Positions 6,671-15,407 of a stretch of 39,515 nucleotides of DNA are shown here, one piece after another (position 1 is the stretch's first letter; every line of letters begins with the position of its first letter). Where the stretch lies: assembly GCF_900109655.1 (NCBI RefSeq), contig NZ_FOAT01000022.1, forward strand, positions 1-39,515. Reading direction: 5' to 3'. The position numbers and the translations under genes are program-made. The stretch is from Hominimerdicola alba. Its GTDB lineage: Bacteria > Bacillota > Clostridia > Oscillospirales > Ruminococcaceae. The notes under the pieces are model-generated. The model did not search any database. It was not told where the DNA came from and saw only the letters and a program-made list of their open reading frames with translations.

Positions 6671-8769
6671 AGATCAGTGCCGAAAATACCACTGATCATA
6701 TGCAGCGCATTTTTCAGCGTATCCTTGATGAAATTCCATACAGCAGAAAAGATACCCTTGATTCCGTCCCACACTCTGCTCCAGTCGCCGGTGAAGATGC
6801 CGACGAAAATATCCAGAATACTCAGGATGATGTCTGTCACAGCCTTGAAGATATTTGCGATCTGCTGGAACTGCCCCTCAAAGATCGGTTTCAGGAATTT
6901 GCAGAGTCCGTCCCATACTGCTTTGATGACCTCGGTGATGTTTTTGAAATCGAAGCCCAGCGCATTGATACGGTCAACAATGCCCTGACAGAAACCGGAA
7001 AAGATACTCTTGATCTGCTCCCAGATTGCCGTGATCTTATTACGGAAGTCCTCATTCGTGCGCCACAGATGTACAAAAGCCGCCACCAGTGCAGCGACAA
7101 CTGCAATGACAGCGACCACGGGCGCACTGATACTGCCGATCGCAGCGCCGAAGGAAGTGAATGCCGCCTTTGCGCCTGCGATGATTGTCGGCAGATTGGA
7201 AACAAGCTGCATCAGCTTACCGACACCGACCATTGTTTTGCCAACTACGACAAGGAGAGGTCCGAGTGCCGCCGCTACCAGTGCGATTTTGACAATAGTT
7301 TCCTTTGTGGCGGGATCCATAGCGTTCAGTTTGTCAATGAAGCCCTGAATCTTCGTCACGATTGCCCGGATTGCAGGCATCAAGATTTCGCCGAAACTGA
7401 TAGCAAGTTCCTGAAGCTGCGATTTCAGAATGGTGAGCTGACCGCCGAGGTTGTCCTGCATAACAGCAGCCATCTTTGCGGTCACGCCATTATAGCCGTC
7501 AATCTCATCGGAACAGGTGCTGATTGCGCCCTCCAGCTTCTGAATATCCGCAGGGGCAGCATTCATCAGCGCAAGGAAACCGGACATCGCATTCTTGCCG
7601 ACCAGCGCCTGTGCCGCAGATGCCTGTTCCGATTCGGACATCTGCGCAAAAGCCACACGGCAGTCCGCCAGAATGTCATTCAGTTCATGCATCGAGCCGT
7701 CTGTGTTGGTTGTTGCAATTTCAATTTCGCCGAAGGATTCACCGCAGAACTTGACATCACCCGCAAGCGCTGTCATGATAGCACGGAGTGCCGTACCGGA
7801 CTGCGAGCCCTTAATACCGCTGTTCGCCATCAGTCCGATTGCCTGTGCTGTATCCTCGCAGGAGAATCCCAGTGAACCGGCAACAGGCGCACAGTATTTG
7901 AAGGTTTCGCCCATCATGCTGACGTTCGTATTTGCATTGGACGATGCCGCCGCCAGAACATCAGCAAAATGACCGCTGTCGGCAGCAGATAAGCCGAAAG
8001 CGTTCAGAGCGTCAGTTACAATATCCGAAGTTGTCGCCAAGTCCTCACCGGAAGCGGCAGCAAGGTTCATGATGCCCTCGATACCTTCCAGCATATCTCC
8101 GGTTTTCCAGCCCGCCATTGCCATGTAGTTCATGGCATCGGCGGCTTCGGAAGCGGAGAATTTAGTCTTTGCGCCCATCTCACGAGCCTTATCCCGGAGC
8201 GCGTCCAGTTCATCACCGGTCGCACCGGATACAGCAGCGACCTTCGACATTGCAGAATCGAAATCCGCTGCTGTTTTTACGGCGGCTGTACCCGCAGCCG
8301 CAATGGGAACGGTCACATGGGTGGTCAGTGTCGTACCGACATCGGCGATTTTGTCGCCAGCCTTTTCGAGCATTTCACTCGCCTGACCGAGCTTGGCAAG
8401 AGCCGTACTGGAAGCCTCCGCCTCACGCTGAAGATTCTGCAATTCCTGTTCCGTTTCGATGATCTCCCGCTGGAGGGCATCGTACTGCTCCTGCGAAATG
8501 TCGCCGTTGGCGAGGGCTGTATTTGCCTGTTCCGCAGCGGTTTTCAGAGTTTCCAGCTTTTCTTTGGTAGCCGTCACCGCATCGGCGAGGAGCTTGTGCT
8601 TCTGCGAGAGCAGTTCCGTATTGGACGGATCGAGCTTCAGCAGCTTCTGTACATCCTTGAGCTGCGTCTGCGTGTTCTTGATGTTTTTATTGACACCTTC
8701 CAGAGCTTTCGACAGCTTGGTTGTATCGCCGCCGATCTCAACCGTGATGCCCTTGATTCTGTTTGCCAT
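6448..8769 (-). pseudogene. Phage tail tape measure protein with a foreign C-terminal end
   Basis: A 773-codon frame. The N terminus MANRIKGITVEIGGDTTKLSKALEGVN followed by long coiled-coil helices is the usual opening of siphophage tape measure proteins. A conserved region (FDSAMSKVAAVSGATGDE...DALNAFGLSAADSGHFADVLAAASSNANTNV) and hydrophobic segments (IALVAAALGPLLVVVG, VAVIAVVAALVAAF) follow. The protein sets tail length and enters the host membrane. The ATG at 8769 has GGAGGAGG eight bases upstream; the longer frame to 8835 is rejected. From about LGEVKDF onward the sequence changes to an unrelated, AT-rich gene remnant, so the native tail end is lost. Prophage origin is clear; a functional product is unlikely. 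Confidence 0.8.
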
Positions 8770-8828
8770 GCGGTTCACCTCCTCCGTGAGGGCATGAAAA
8801 AAGCACCTGCCGTAGCAAGTGCTTGGTA

Positions 8829-9710
8829 TTAGCATTCAATTTCATTGTTTAAACCAGATTGCATTATCCCTGTTACAGTTATAGCTGTCTGAAGTGTCGG
8901 ATAATCATCAGCAATATCAAGAAGTTGCTCTGGTCTGAGTTTCCCTTTTACGATTGCAGTAACCATATCAACGTAAGTAAGAACTTCATCAAATCCATAC
9001 GGGTCTATCGCTGCGGCATCAATAAAGTCAACGTCCACCATAGAATGATGTAGATAGCCATTTTTAATTAAAGTTGATGCTATTTCAGCAAAATCGTTGT
9101 GTCGCCCCACGCCAAAATACACCAAAGGAACCATGTATCTATGTTTGATTAAATCGTCATAAACATAGTTCATTCCATCTGTACTTGCTTTCAATTGAAG
9201 ACCTGCAATATCTCCAGACGACACAGTGCTACCGCTTTTTAACAATAGCTTATTCCTATCATCTACCCATTCAATATCACGTTGAGTCTCTGAAGGATTA
9301 TAGTAGATTCTATTATTTTTCTCGGTAGATAAAAGTCCAGTTCCTAAAGCAAAATACTTATTAGTAAACGATAACGGTTGCCTACGTGATACATACCGTG
9401 CTTTTGATATTAGAATTCTGTTAAGTTCATTATCTTCATGACACCGGCGTACTAATACAGCTTCGGCTATTTTTCCAAGAAGATTCATTATTGTTCTATT
9501 CGTATCTGTTTGAAGAATGAAATTCCACGCCGGTTTATTATCTCGATAAGTAATATATCCGAATTCGTCGAGCAGAATATCAAATAATTTACGACCATGT
9601 AAACCTGCTGTGATTGCAAGAGACTTCGGTCCTTGAATATAGTCTCTATACCGTTGCTGAGCAATTACTTTTCCATCTCCATCAACACGTGCAATAACTA
9701 TTTCATCCAT
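8829..9710 (-). CDS. Putative PD-(D/E)XK nuclease inserted between tail genes
   Basis: A 293-residue protein of no family I can name. It carries an arrangement typical of restriction-endonuclease folds: a helix with Glu (LGKIAEAVLV, E83), then GDIAGLQLK (D167, Q172-x-K174), which fits the E...D...QxK catalytic core. The ATG at 9710 follows AGGGGTG; an upstream GTG in frame is less likely. It stops 59 bp before the tape-measure start. Its base composition is AT-richer than both flanking tail genes and it is intact while they are broken. That makes it look like late-acquired cargo (a moron or defence gene). Nuclease activity is inferred from the motif alone; the target is unknown. Confidence 0.5.
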   Translation of the reverse strand: MDEIVIARVDGDGKVIAQQRYRDYIQGPKSLAITAGLHGRKLFDILLDEFGYITYRDNKPAWNFILQTDTNRTIMNLLGKIAEAVLVRRCHEDNELNRILISKARYVSRRQPLSFTNKYFALGTGLLSTEKNNRIYYNPSETQRDIEWVDDRNKLLLKSGSTVSSGDIAGLQLKASTDGMNYVYDDLIKHRYMVPLVYFGVGRHNDFAEIASTLIKNGYLHHSMVDVDFIDAAAIDPYGFDEVLTYVDMVTAIVKGKLRPEQLLDIADDYPTLQTAITVTGIMQSGLNNEIEC

Positions 9711-9764
9711 CTTTATCACCCCTGCCTATAAAAAAATTATAGCACAGAAGGAAGAAAAAGTCAA

Positions 9765-10285
9765 TCAAAAAGCATCAAAATCCGCTTGACCAGCGACCTC
9801 ATGCCAGCCGTCATATTCGTCATTTTCCTTTTCGGTGAACATATCATTCACGACTCCGATTGTGAGCAGATCAAGCTCCGAGAGGGACAGCCCGATCTGC
9901 TCACATCGGAGAAGGAAAAGGGGCGTTGTCATCGGGCGGTCAGTTTTTCGATGTTTTTTTAGACTCCGCCTGCGTCTCCACGTTGAGTCCCCACAGCTCA
10001 ATGAGCTGCGGCAGCACCTCGTAAATGGAGAATGTGTTGAATGTTTCGAGCTAGTCGTCCGGGACGTTCTCCGGATCAGCGTGTTTCGCCATGAAGTATG
10101 CGCTCAAGGCTCTCGATATCAAGGGTAGAACCTTCCTCATCGCCCTCCTGCACAGAAGTCTGAAGGACGGCGAAGTCCTTGTAAATATCCCTGCGAAACT
10201 TGATACGGTAAAGGCGAGGCACAGCAGAACTCGCCTTGAACGGAACCTCGATACCGTCAACGGTGATCGTCTTTTTAATAGCCAT
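9765..10285 (-). pseudogene. Tail assembly chaperone (gpG/gpGT type), decayed
   Basis: The N-terminal part MAIKKTITVDGIEVPFKASSAVPRLYRIKFRRD (start 10285, AGGAGGTAC upstream) and the C-terminal part MTTPLFLLRCEQIGLSLSELDLLTIGVVNDMFTEKENDEYDGWHEVAGQADFDAF are the two halves of a siphophage tail chaperone. The second is normally reached by programmed frameshifting. An A-rich slippery run (TCTAAAAAAACA) lies just before the first-frame stop. The gene is also damaged: a frame break follows LDIESLERI near 10100, and a TAG replaces an expected sense codon before LETFNTFSIYEVL. It lies in the usual place, between the major tail protein and the tape measure, but for the inserted nuclease-like gene. 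Confidence 0.8.
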
Positions 10286-10296
10286 GCTGTACCTCC

Positions 10297-10354
10297 TTAC
10301 TCAGTCGTGCTGCCGCCGGACTTGGTCGTTGTGGAACGTGTGCCGGTGCTGTTG
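10297..10354 (-). pseudogene. Major tail protein, last 18 codons
   Basis: The leftward frame ending at 10297 reads EPNSTGTRSTTTKSGGSTTE. A Thr/Ser/Gly-rich tail of this kind ends many siphophage major tail proteins, and its place directly upstream of the chaperone fits. The gene is cut at 10354 by the end of an ISL3-type element. Confidence 0.5.
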
Positions 10355-10593
10355 GGCTCTTTCCAATATTAGTTGACATTAAAGTGCAAAATCAGTATAA
10401 TATAGATGTCAAGTACTGTCGGAGGGATGCAAAATGAATACTGTAATCAGTTCGTTGGATAAAAACTACAGTCTGTGTGATAAACGAGTTACCGAATCAA
10501 AGATCATTCTTTATATAGCTTCAACACAGGAACAATTATGCTGTCCGTATTGTGGAACGATGACTGGCAGAGTGCATTCTTATCATACGCGGG
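10355..10593 (+). mobile_element. ISL3-family fragment: left end and transposase N terminus
   Basis: The end GGCTCTTTCCAATATTAGTTG at 10355 resembles ISL3-family terminal repeats. It is followed by a promoter region and an ATG at 10434 after GGAGGG. The protein NTVISSLDKNYSLCD... carries a zinc-finger pair (LCCPYCG...RVHSYHTR) typical of the ISL3 transposase N terminus. The reading frame leaves transposase sequence at about 10593, where flank copy C begins. The catalytic DDE domain and right end are missing, so the fragment cannot move. Its insertion removed most of the major tail protein gene. Confidence 0.75.
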
Positions 10594-10727
10594 AACTTAC
10601 CACCCGACTTTCCATGTCTCTTTATTATTTATATTAAGGAGCTTATGGTTTTTTACTGCTTAAAAGCCCTACATAACCTCATAAACAACTAAACCGAAAA
10701 ATCGTAATTGGTGTAGTATTGGTGTAG
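10590..10727 (+). repeat. Dispersed flank repeat, copy C
   Basis: Near-full copy of the 1041-1190 sequence (CGGGAAC, CACCCGACTT, CATGTCTCTTTATT, then ACATAACCTCATAAACAACT). It ends in two TTGGTGTA units at 10708 and 10719. It joins the ISL3 fragment on the left and the broken TOPRIM gene end on the right. Confidence 0.75.
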
Positions 10728-10735
10728 ATCTTTTA

Positions 10736-10967
10736 TTACTGTCCGATCAGTTTCGGACTGTAATCAACTATGTAAAAAGCACAGGCACATAACACATACA
10801 GCTGATTTTCCTCCGATAGCATCATCGTCTATTTCTTCAGTAACTCTGTCAGATCCGGATAGAATTCTTTATCAAACGGTCCGGCTATCATTTCAGCTTT
10901 TTCTATATTCTGCCTGATAACGATACTGCACTCTGCTTTATCAACTGCAAACTTATTATAGTCATCC
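10736..10967 (-). pseudogene. Duplicated 3' end of the TOPRIM gene
   Basis: Read leftward this gives HDYNKFAVDKAECSIVIRQNIEKAEMIAGPF...YSPKLIGQ and stop. It is nearly identical to the last 77 codons of the gene at 4323-5051. A TAG at 10829-10831 replaces the Gln codon of KKQTMM, so the piece is broken as well as truncated. The copy ends exactly at the 3' end of the TIR-STAND gene, overlapping it by a few bases. With flank copy C it shows that a second ATPase-TOPRIM cassette once stood here. Confidence 0.85.
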
Positions 10968-13400
10968 ATAAAACAATCTACGAATAAAATGCTTCATCAT
11001 TTTGTTTGTTTTTTTATCATTATTGATTTCTGAGTTCTCATCTTTATCATTATATTCTTGATCATATTCTTCGATATATATTTTTTCATATTCTTCGATA
11101 TATATTTTTTCTAGTTGTTTTTGTAACTGATCAACTTTATCATTATATATTGCCGCTTGGCTCTCGTCTTCTAATGATTCGTATATTCTTTTGCATATAT
11201 GTATTAATATTATTAGCATTTTGTGATAATCATTTACATATTCTCGATCTTCCCGATTGTTATCATAAAGTTCCTTTTTTATATTTACACTATCTGAATA
11301 GAATGATTGAGCTTTGGTTAAATCACCAAGTTGTTCATATATTCTTCCTAACCCAGCTAATGAATCAGATAATACTTGCATATTGACAGAATCTTGATCA
11401 AGATGTTCTTTTATAAAATCAATAGTTTTATTATAATATAAAATTGATAATTCATAATTATCTTGTTCTTCATATAAAAATGCTAAATTGCTAATTGATA
11501 AACCATACTCATTTAGAATTTCCGTATCTTCAGGGTTGTCTATAATTAAGTGTTTTAGAATTGTAATTAATTCTTCAGCAAAGTATATTGATTTTAAAGA
11601 ATAATGTCGATCACCGTACCCAAAAATTCTGTCTCTTAATTCTTCAGAACGACAAACCTCATAATACGCTTTTTTATGTACTCTTTTTCTGCTTTCTCTT
11701 AGAAATCTAGTAGTATATAGTAAAATATACTCGTCCATATCATCAGGTGAATCTTTATATATACAATAGCAAGCCTCTGCCAGTGCTGAAATACCGCTTG
11801 CTGTTGAGGTTTTGTATTCTGTCTTTGTTTCATACAGCCATTCTCCAAATGAACGGTGGAACACTTGCAACCTACCATATGTATTCGTGAGGAGAGTTGA
11901 CAATGGATGTAGAAAATCATTCAACTCATCGTCCTGCCAATCCATAAGCAGCTTTAACGTGCTGATTGGCAGGGGTTCAGGGGACGCCAGTACCATGCTA
12001 AGCGGTTTACGCCAAGTTCTTTTGAAATCTTCTATAGAATATCTGCCTCGTTCTTCATTGAAGCTTCTATCAAGGGTCTGCTTATACAATTCGCCGATTC
12101 CGTTCGGCACTAGGTACTCCTGAATAATGAAGCATCCAGCCTTGATGTCTGCTAGTATGTTGTTGCATACACATTCGGCATAAGTGAACATAAGATGACT
12201 ATAGTCGATAAGCTTGTTGATAAACTGCTCACTGCCCTCATATCCTGCAAGCGCAACACAAAGCTTACTTTTGAAATATTCTTCGATATCTGCTCTGCCA
12301 TGCTGCTCCTCTAAATCAAAATCTATATTTGGATATTTGTTGAAGCGCTCAGTAATTTCTGGAATTTTTCTTGATGTGATAAGAAACCTTACATACGGTC
12401 TTAGAGCCTCTGCATTATTTGCTATGAATTTAGCGAGTGTATCGTTTTCCATCTCATCAAGTGCATCAACTACAATGACCATAATCGCCCTATCTCCATC
12501 AACAGTGCATGTAGACAACGGCTGAAGAATGAGCCGGTTAAAAAGCATATCACCGCTAAGATCAAAACTCGTGTCACTCAGATGAGCAAGGATCCACGTT
12601 CTGTAATCTTTTATACGCAGAGCAAGCCTGTATGAAATATTGATAATTATGCTCTCAGTCGTGCTGTATTGTTGATGGCTGCAATCACATGGAAAAGCAG
12701 CAACAACAGCGGGATCCCGCATCTGAAGATGCGCTGAAAACATACTTTTCCCAGCTCCCGGCTGACCATAGAGCATCATGACCTTGCTGCCTTTTGGGTC
12801 TTCTTCCCATTTTTTGATCTTATCAAACAGCCAGTTTCTACCAATCATTTCTTCTTTAAGAAGGTGGTCAAATTTTGTCCAGTCATCAAATTCCGGCAAA
12901 CAATAAGCCTTTCGCAAACGTTTGATTTCATCATTGTATTTTTTTATTTCATCGCTGTTAAGCAATTCTATGATTTGTTTAGCTTCCGTAGAAATGTATT
13001 CCGAAAAAGCCTCCTCGCCTTGCTTTTGTACAGACTGGTAATCGCTAAGATCACGCCACTGATATTCGCTAAGACGAGATGACGGAATAAAATCGCCCTT
13101 CGGAGGTACTGCATCTAACAGTATTGTCCGTATCATTCCATGCTTTGAAACAAGCGCTATTGACAATTCGTCACGACACACTGATTCCTCTCTTGCAGAG
13201 TATTTTGATAGAAAAGCGATAACACTCTGACTTTCAAGGATTCCTTCTGTGATCTTATCACGCCAATGATCTCCAAATTTAATACCATACGTATCGATCC
13301 AAACTTTTATCTCACCTTTGCTCAAGCTTTCTATCTCTTCTGCTAGTCGGTGAACAAAATCTTTGTGAGTATCATGTCCATAGCTAAAAAACACCTGCAT
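10962..13400 (-). CDS. TIR-STAND NTPase-TPR protein (prokaryotic NLR-like)
   Basis: An 812-residue protein in three parts. The N-terminal TIR domain (about 1-145) has FFSYGHDTHKDF, VWIDTYGIKFGD and a candidate catalytic Glu at 78 in CRDELSIAL. The central STAND/NACHT-like NTPase has Walker A GQPGAGKS (212-219) and Walker B VIVVDALDEME (around 312). The helical C terminus has TPR-like units (SISNLAFLYEEQDNYELSILYYNKTIDF; SLAGLGRIYEQLGDLTKAQSFYSDSV). In known systems of this shape the repeats sense a phage protein, the NTPase oligomerises and the TIR domain degrades NAD+. The ATG at 13400 follows AAGGAG; a GTG inside that site is rejected. The last codons include a 24-bp tandem duplication. Architecture is clear; the trigger is unknown. 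Confidence 0.88.
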   Translation of the reverse strand: MQVFFSYGHDTHKDFVHRLAEEIESLSKGEIKVWIDTYGIKFGDHWRDKITEGILESQSVIAFLSKYSAREESVCRDELSIALVSKHGMIRTILLDAVPPKGDFIPSSRLSEYQWRDLSDYQSVQKQGEEAFSEYISTEAKQIIELLNSDEIKKYNDEIKRLRKAYCLPEFDDWTKFDHLLKEEMIGRNWLFDKIKKWEEDPKGSKVMMLYGQPGAGKSMFSAHLQMRDPAVVAAFPCDCSHQQYSTTESIIINISYRLALRIKDYRTWILAHLSDTSFDLSGDMLFNRLILQPLSTCTVDGDRAIMVIVVDALDEMENDTLAKFIANNAEALRPYVRFLITSRKIPEITERFNKYPNIDFDLEEQHGRADIEEYFKSKLCVALAGYEGSEQFINKLIDYSHLMFTYAECVCNNILADIKAGCFIIQEYLVPNGIGELYKQTLDRSFNEERGRYSIEDFKRTWRKPLSMVLASPEPLPISTLKLLMDWQDDELNDFLHPLSTLLTNTYGRLQVFHRSFGEWLYETKTEYKTSTASGISALAEACYCIYKDSPDDMDEYILLYTTRFLRESRKRVHKKAYYEVCRSEELRDRIFGYGDRHYSLKSIYFAEELITILKHLIIDNPEDTEILNEYGLSISNLAFLYEEQDNYELSILYYNKTIDFIKEHLDQDSVNMQVLSDSLAGLGRIYEQLGDLTKAQSFYSDSVNIKKELYDNNREDREYVNDYHKMLIILIHICKRIYESLEDESQAAIYNDKVDQLQKQLEKIYIEEYEKIYIEEYDQEYNDKDENSEINNDKKTNKMMKHFIRRLFYG
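11063..11110 (-). repeat. Perfect 24-bp tandem duplication in the TIR-STAND gene
   Basis: Positions 11063-11086 and 11087-11110 are identical. They encode the repeated octapeptide EKIYIEEY near the C terminus. The repeat keeps frame, so copy number can change without breaking the protein. Confidence 0.9.
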
Positions 13401-14034
13401 ATATCTCACTCCTTCTCTAGGTATTATTGGTCATTATTGTACCACTTTATATAAATAAAAACATCTGCTCTCAGATGATGGCCAAGAGCAGTTTTTGACA
13501 AATCATTACTCAGTGAGAACCGAACCACAAAGGAGCATATATCTCAATAAAATAGCAGCCAATAGACCAAAGCAAAGACCCCACTCACTACACCAACTTT
13601 CATTTTGCACACTTCAACATCATTACAGTGTTTTTACAAGAGGATTTTTCAGAACGATCAATCCCCTCCTGTTCGTAGTCACACATTGCTGTATGCTATG
13701 GATGTTATACAGAATTCGTAAAAATGCGGTCAATATCCGGCACCTTGCGATTCAAAGTGCGTAAGGGTACAGTTCTAATTTCGTGCAGCTGCCATTTTGG
13801 TGTCTGCATATACACTGTCTGTAAAAGTTCGTTCTTATATAGTACAGAATATTTGTACTCGATCGTTAAGATATAAAATTACACTCGTCGCTTCACACAC
13901 TACATCTTATGCATTGCGCATATAAAACAATGATGGTAATCACGTAATTGTTATTCTATTTTTGCAATTCGACTGCATTTGTAAGCATTTTAAGATCGTT
14001 TTCTTTCACATCATTCGGTGAAGATATATAAGGC
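13401..14034. other. Intergenic stretch without a recognised gene
   Basis: About 630 bp between the two TIR genes. It holds the ribosome site of the left gene (AAGGAG at 13409-13414). The only frames are short and of unconvincing composition (for example 13495-13764 on the right strand). I see no strong repeat or RNA gene. Confidence 0.5.
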
Positions 14035-15075
14035 TTAAGACAATAGCTCACGAATAAACTCAAACACTGAAAAATCTTTGAATTTTTGTTCAAATTGCCA
14101 TCTATACTTAGTGCTCAATTTGACTTTTATTATATCTTCCGAAATAGCTAAACACAAGTAAAGATCTTCAGGTAATTCGATTTTTGCTCCTTCAACGTTA
14201 TCATATGATAAAATGGTGTATTTATCTTGTAATTTTTGTACGCAATGTTTTCCTTTCTCTAATATGGATTCACCGTCTTTAACGGGAAGTGAAAAACCAA
14301 AACAAATTGAACTAATACTTAGCACTTTGATACGATCATTAAGCAGCCGATTAACTTTTTTCATATCTGGGCAAAAAACCACTGTTTCCACTGTAATATT
14401 TTCGCAAATGCTTCCATCTGTACTGCCTGACTTTTTTATGATTTTTTCCTCATATAATCCATTTGCAAACTTGGGCGTATCAGAAGAAAAATCAAAATCA
14501 TCAATTAAAACGAAATTCATCAATATTCCATATGCTTTTTTTCTAAGGTCCTGCAAAATATGCTCTCGATCCTCTTTAAGGTCTGATGATGTTATTGATT
14601 CAACAAATGGTCCTATTTCAACAGACGTATCTTCTGAAATAGTAAATGAAATACTTGATACAGTTAAATCATTGATCTGTTGTTCTTTTTTCTGAAACAT
14701 CTCAGCAAATTCAGATACAGCTTTCTGCATTGAGAATCTAGCATCGAGATAGTCTATATTTGATATAGGAACTGGTATATCAACATCTTCAAGAAGAACA
14801 GGTATAATAGTAAGGCGATTTCTTTCAATTTTTTCTCGTAAGGCAAAATCAATCTCAGCATTGACCCATGGGGATTTGATCGAACTATTTGATAAAAACA
14901 AAAGGTAAGCATCTGATTCGTGAATACCATTAAGTATTTTTGTTGTATAATAATCTCCGTTAGAAATGTTTTTCTCATCCAGCCATAAATCGAAGCCATG
15001 AAGCGAAAGAAGCAATGCAAACCTTTTTACTTTTGCAACATCATCATGGCTATATGATATAAATAACTTTTTCAT
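14035..15075 (-). CDS. TIR-domain protein with an unknown C-terminal domain
   Basis: A 346-residue protein. Residues 1-about 130 are a TIR domain: KKLFISYSHDD, LHGFDLWLDEKNISNGD, YLLFLSNSSIKSPWVNAEIDFAL, with W70 and candidate catalytic Glu74, then a TIIPVLLEDVDIP strand. The remainder (150-346) is an alpha/beta domain (ILMNFVLIDDFDF; VETVVFCPDMKKVNRLLNDRIKVLSISSICFGF) that I do not recognise. It might sense a ligand or infection signal that turns on NADase activity. It begins at ATG 15075 after GGAGGTAACCG. It is transcribed leftward in line with the TIR-STAND gene, but 634 bp separate them, so they need not be one operon. Thoeris or CBASS membership is not supported, as no ThsA or cyclase gene is in view. 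Confidence 0.82.
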   Translation of the reverse strand: MKKLFISYSHDDVAKVKRFALLLSLHGFDLWLDEKNISNGDYYTTKILNGIHESDAYLLFLSNSSIKSPWVNAEIDFALREKIERNRLTIIPVLLEDVDIPVPISNIDYLDARFSMQKAVSEFAEMFQKKEQQINDLTVSSISFTISEDTSVEIGPFVESITSSDLKEDREHILQDLRKKAYGILMNFVLIDDFDFSSDTPKFANGLYEEKIIKKSGSTDGSICENITVETVVFCPDMKKVNRLLNDRIKVLSISSICFGFSLPVKDGESILEKGKHCVQKLQDKYTILSYDNVEGAKIELPEDLYLCLAISEDIIKVKLSTKYRWQFEQKFKDFSVFEFIRELLS

Positions 15076-15407
15076 CGGTTACCTCCATGAATTCATAAAA
15101 TAAATCGAGACGCTACATTTTACTTTTTTCATCCTAATCAGCCGAAACTACTTCACAGTCTTTAGTGTCATATTCGATGTCATCTCCGACCTAATCAAAA
15201 AACTCTACAATTTTGTGTAGAAAAAAATAGTCAAACTCTAAAAGTATACGCCTTGTCCGATACGACCACGACCATTTTAAAGCCGAACACGATGAAAAGA
15301 ATAATAACAACATTAATAATCAACTATCTCATAACTAGAAGGCTAAAATCCTTTTAACTATATAAATATATCAAAGCTATTGATTTCAATTCAGGTAAAA
15401 ATGAAGA
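15076..15407. other. Intergenic stretch with a weak hairpin
   Basis: No gene seen. A 5-bp stem (CTACA 15205-15209 with TGTAG 15216-15220) is followed on the leftward strand by AGTTTTTT. It may end transcription of the PGDYG-like gene. The stem is too short to be sure. Confidence 0.35.

Noticed and set aside
6598-7875. 425-codon open frame on the right strand
   Set aside because: It is antisense to the tape measure gene, which has clear family sequence and a good ribosome site. The composition reflects codon bias on the opposite strand.
10076-10260. Two separate 69-codon genes in the tail chaperone region
   Set aside because: Both are pieces of one chaperone gene in different frames. Their joined sequence follows the usual order for this family.
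10594-10637. Continuation of the ISL3 transposase frame
   Set aside because: These codons belong to flank copy C, which is also present at 1041 without any transposase.
13495-13764. 89-codon frame on the right strand
   Set aside because: No ribosome site of note, mixed composition and no recognisable protein.
14035-15075. Thoeris or CBASS effector
   Set aside because: No ThsA, SIR2/SLOG or cyclase gene lies nearby, and the C-terminal domain is not recognised.
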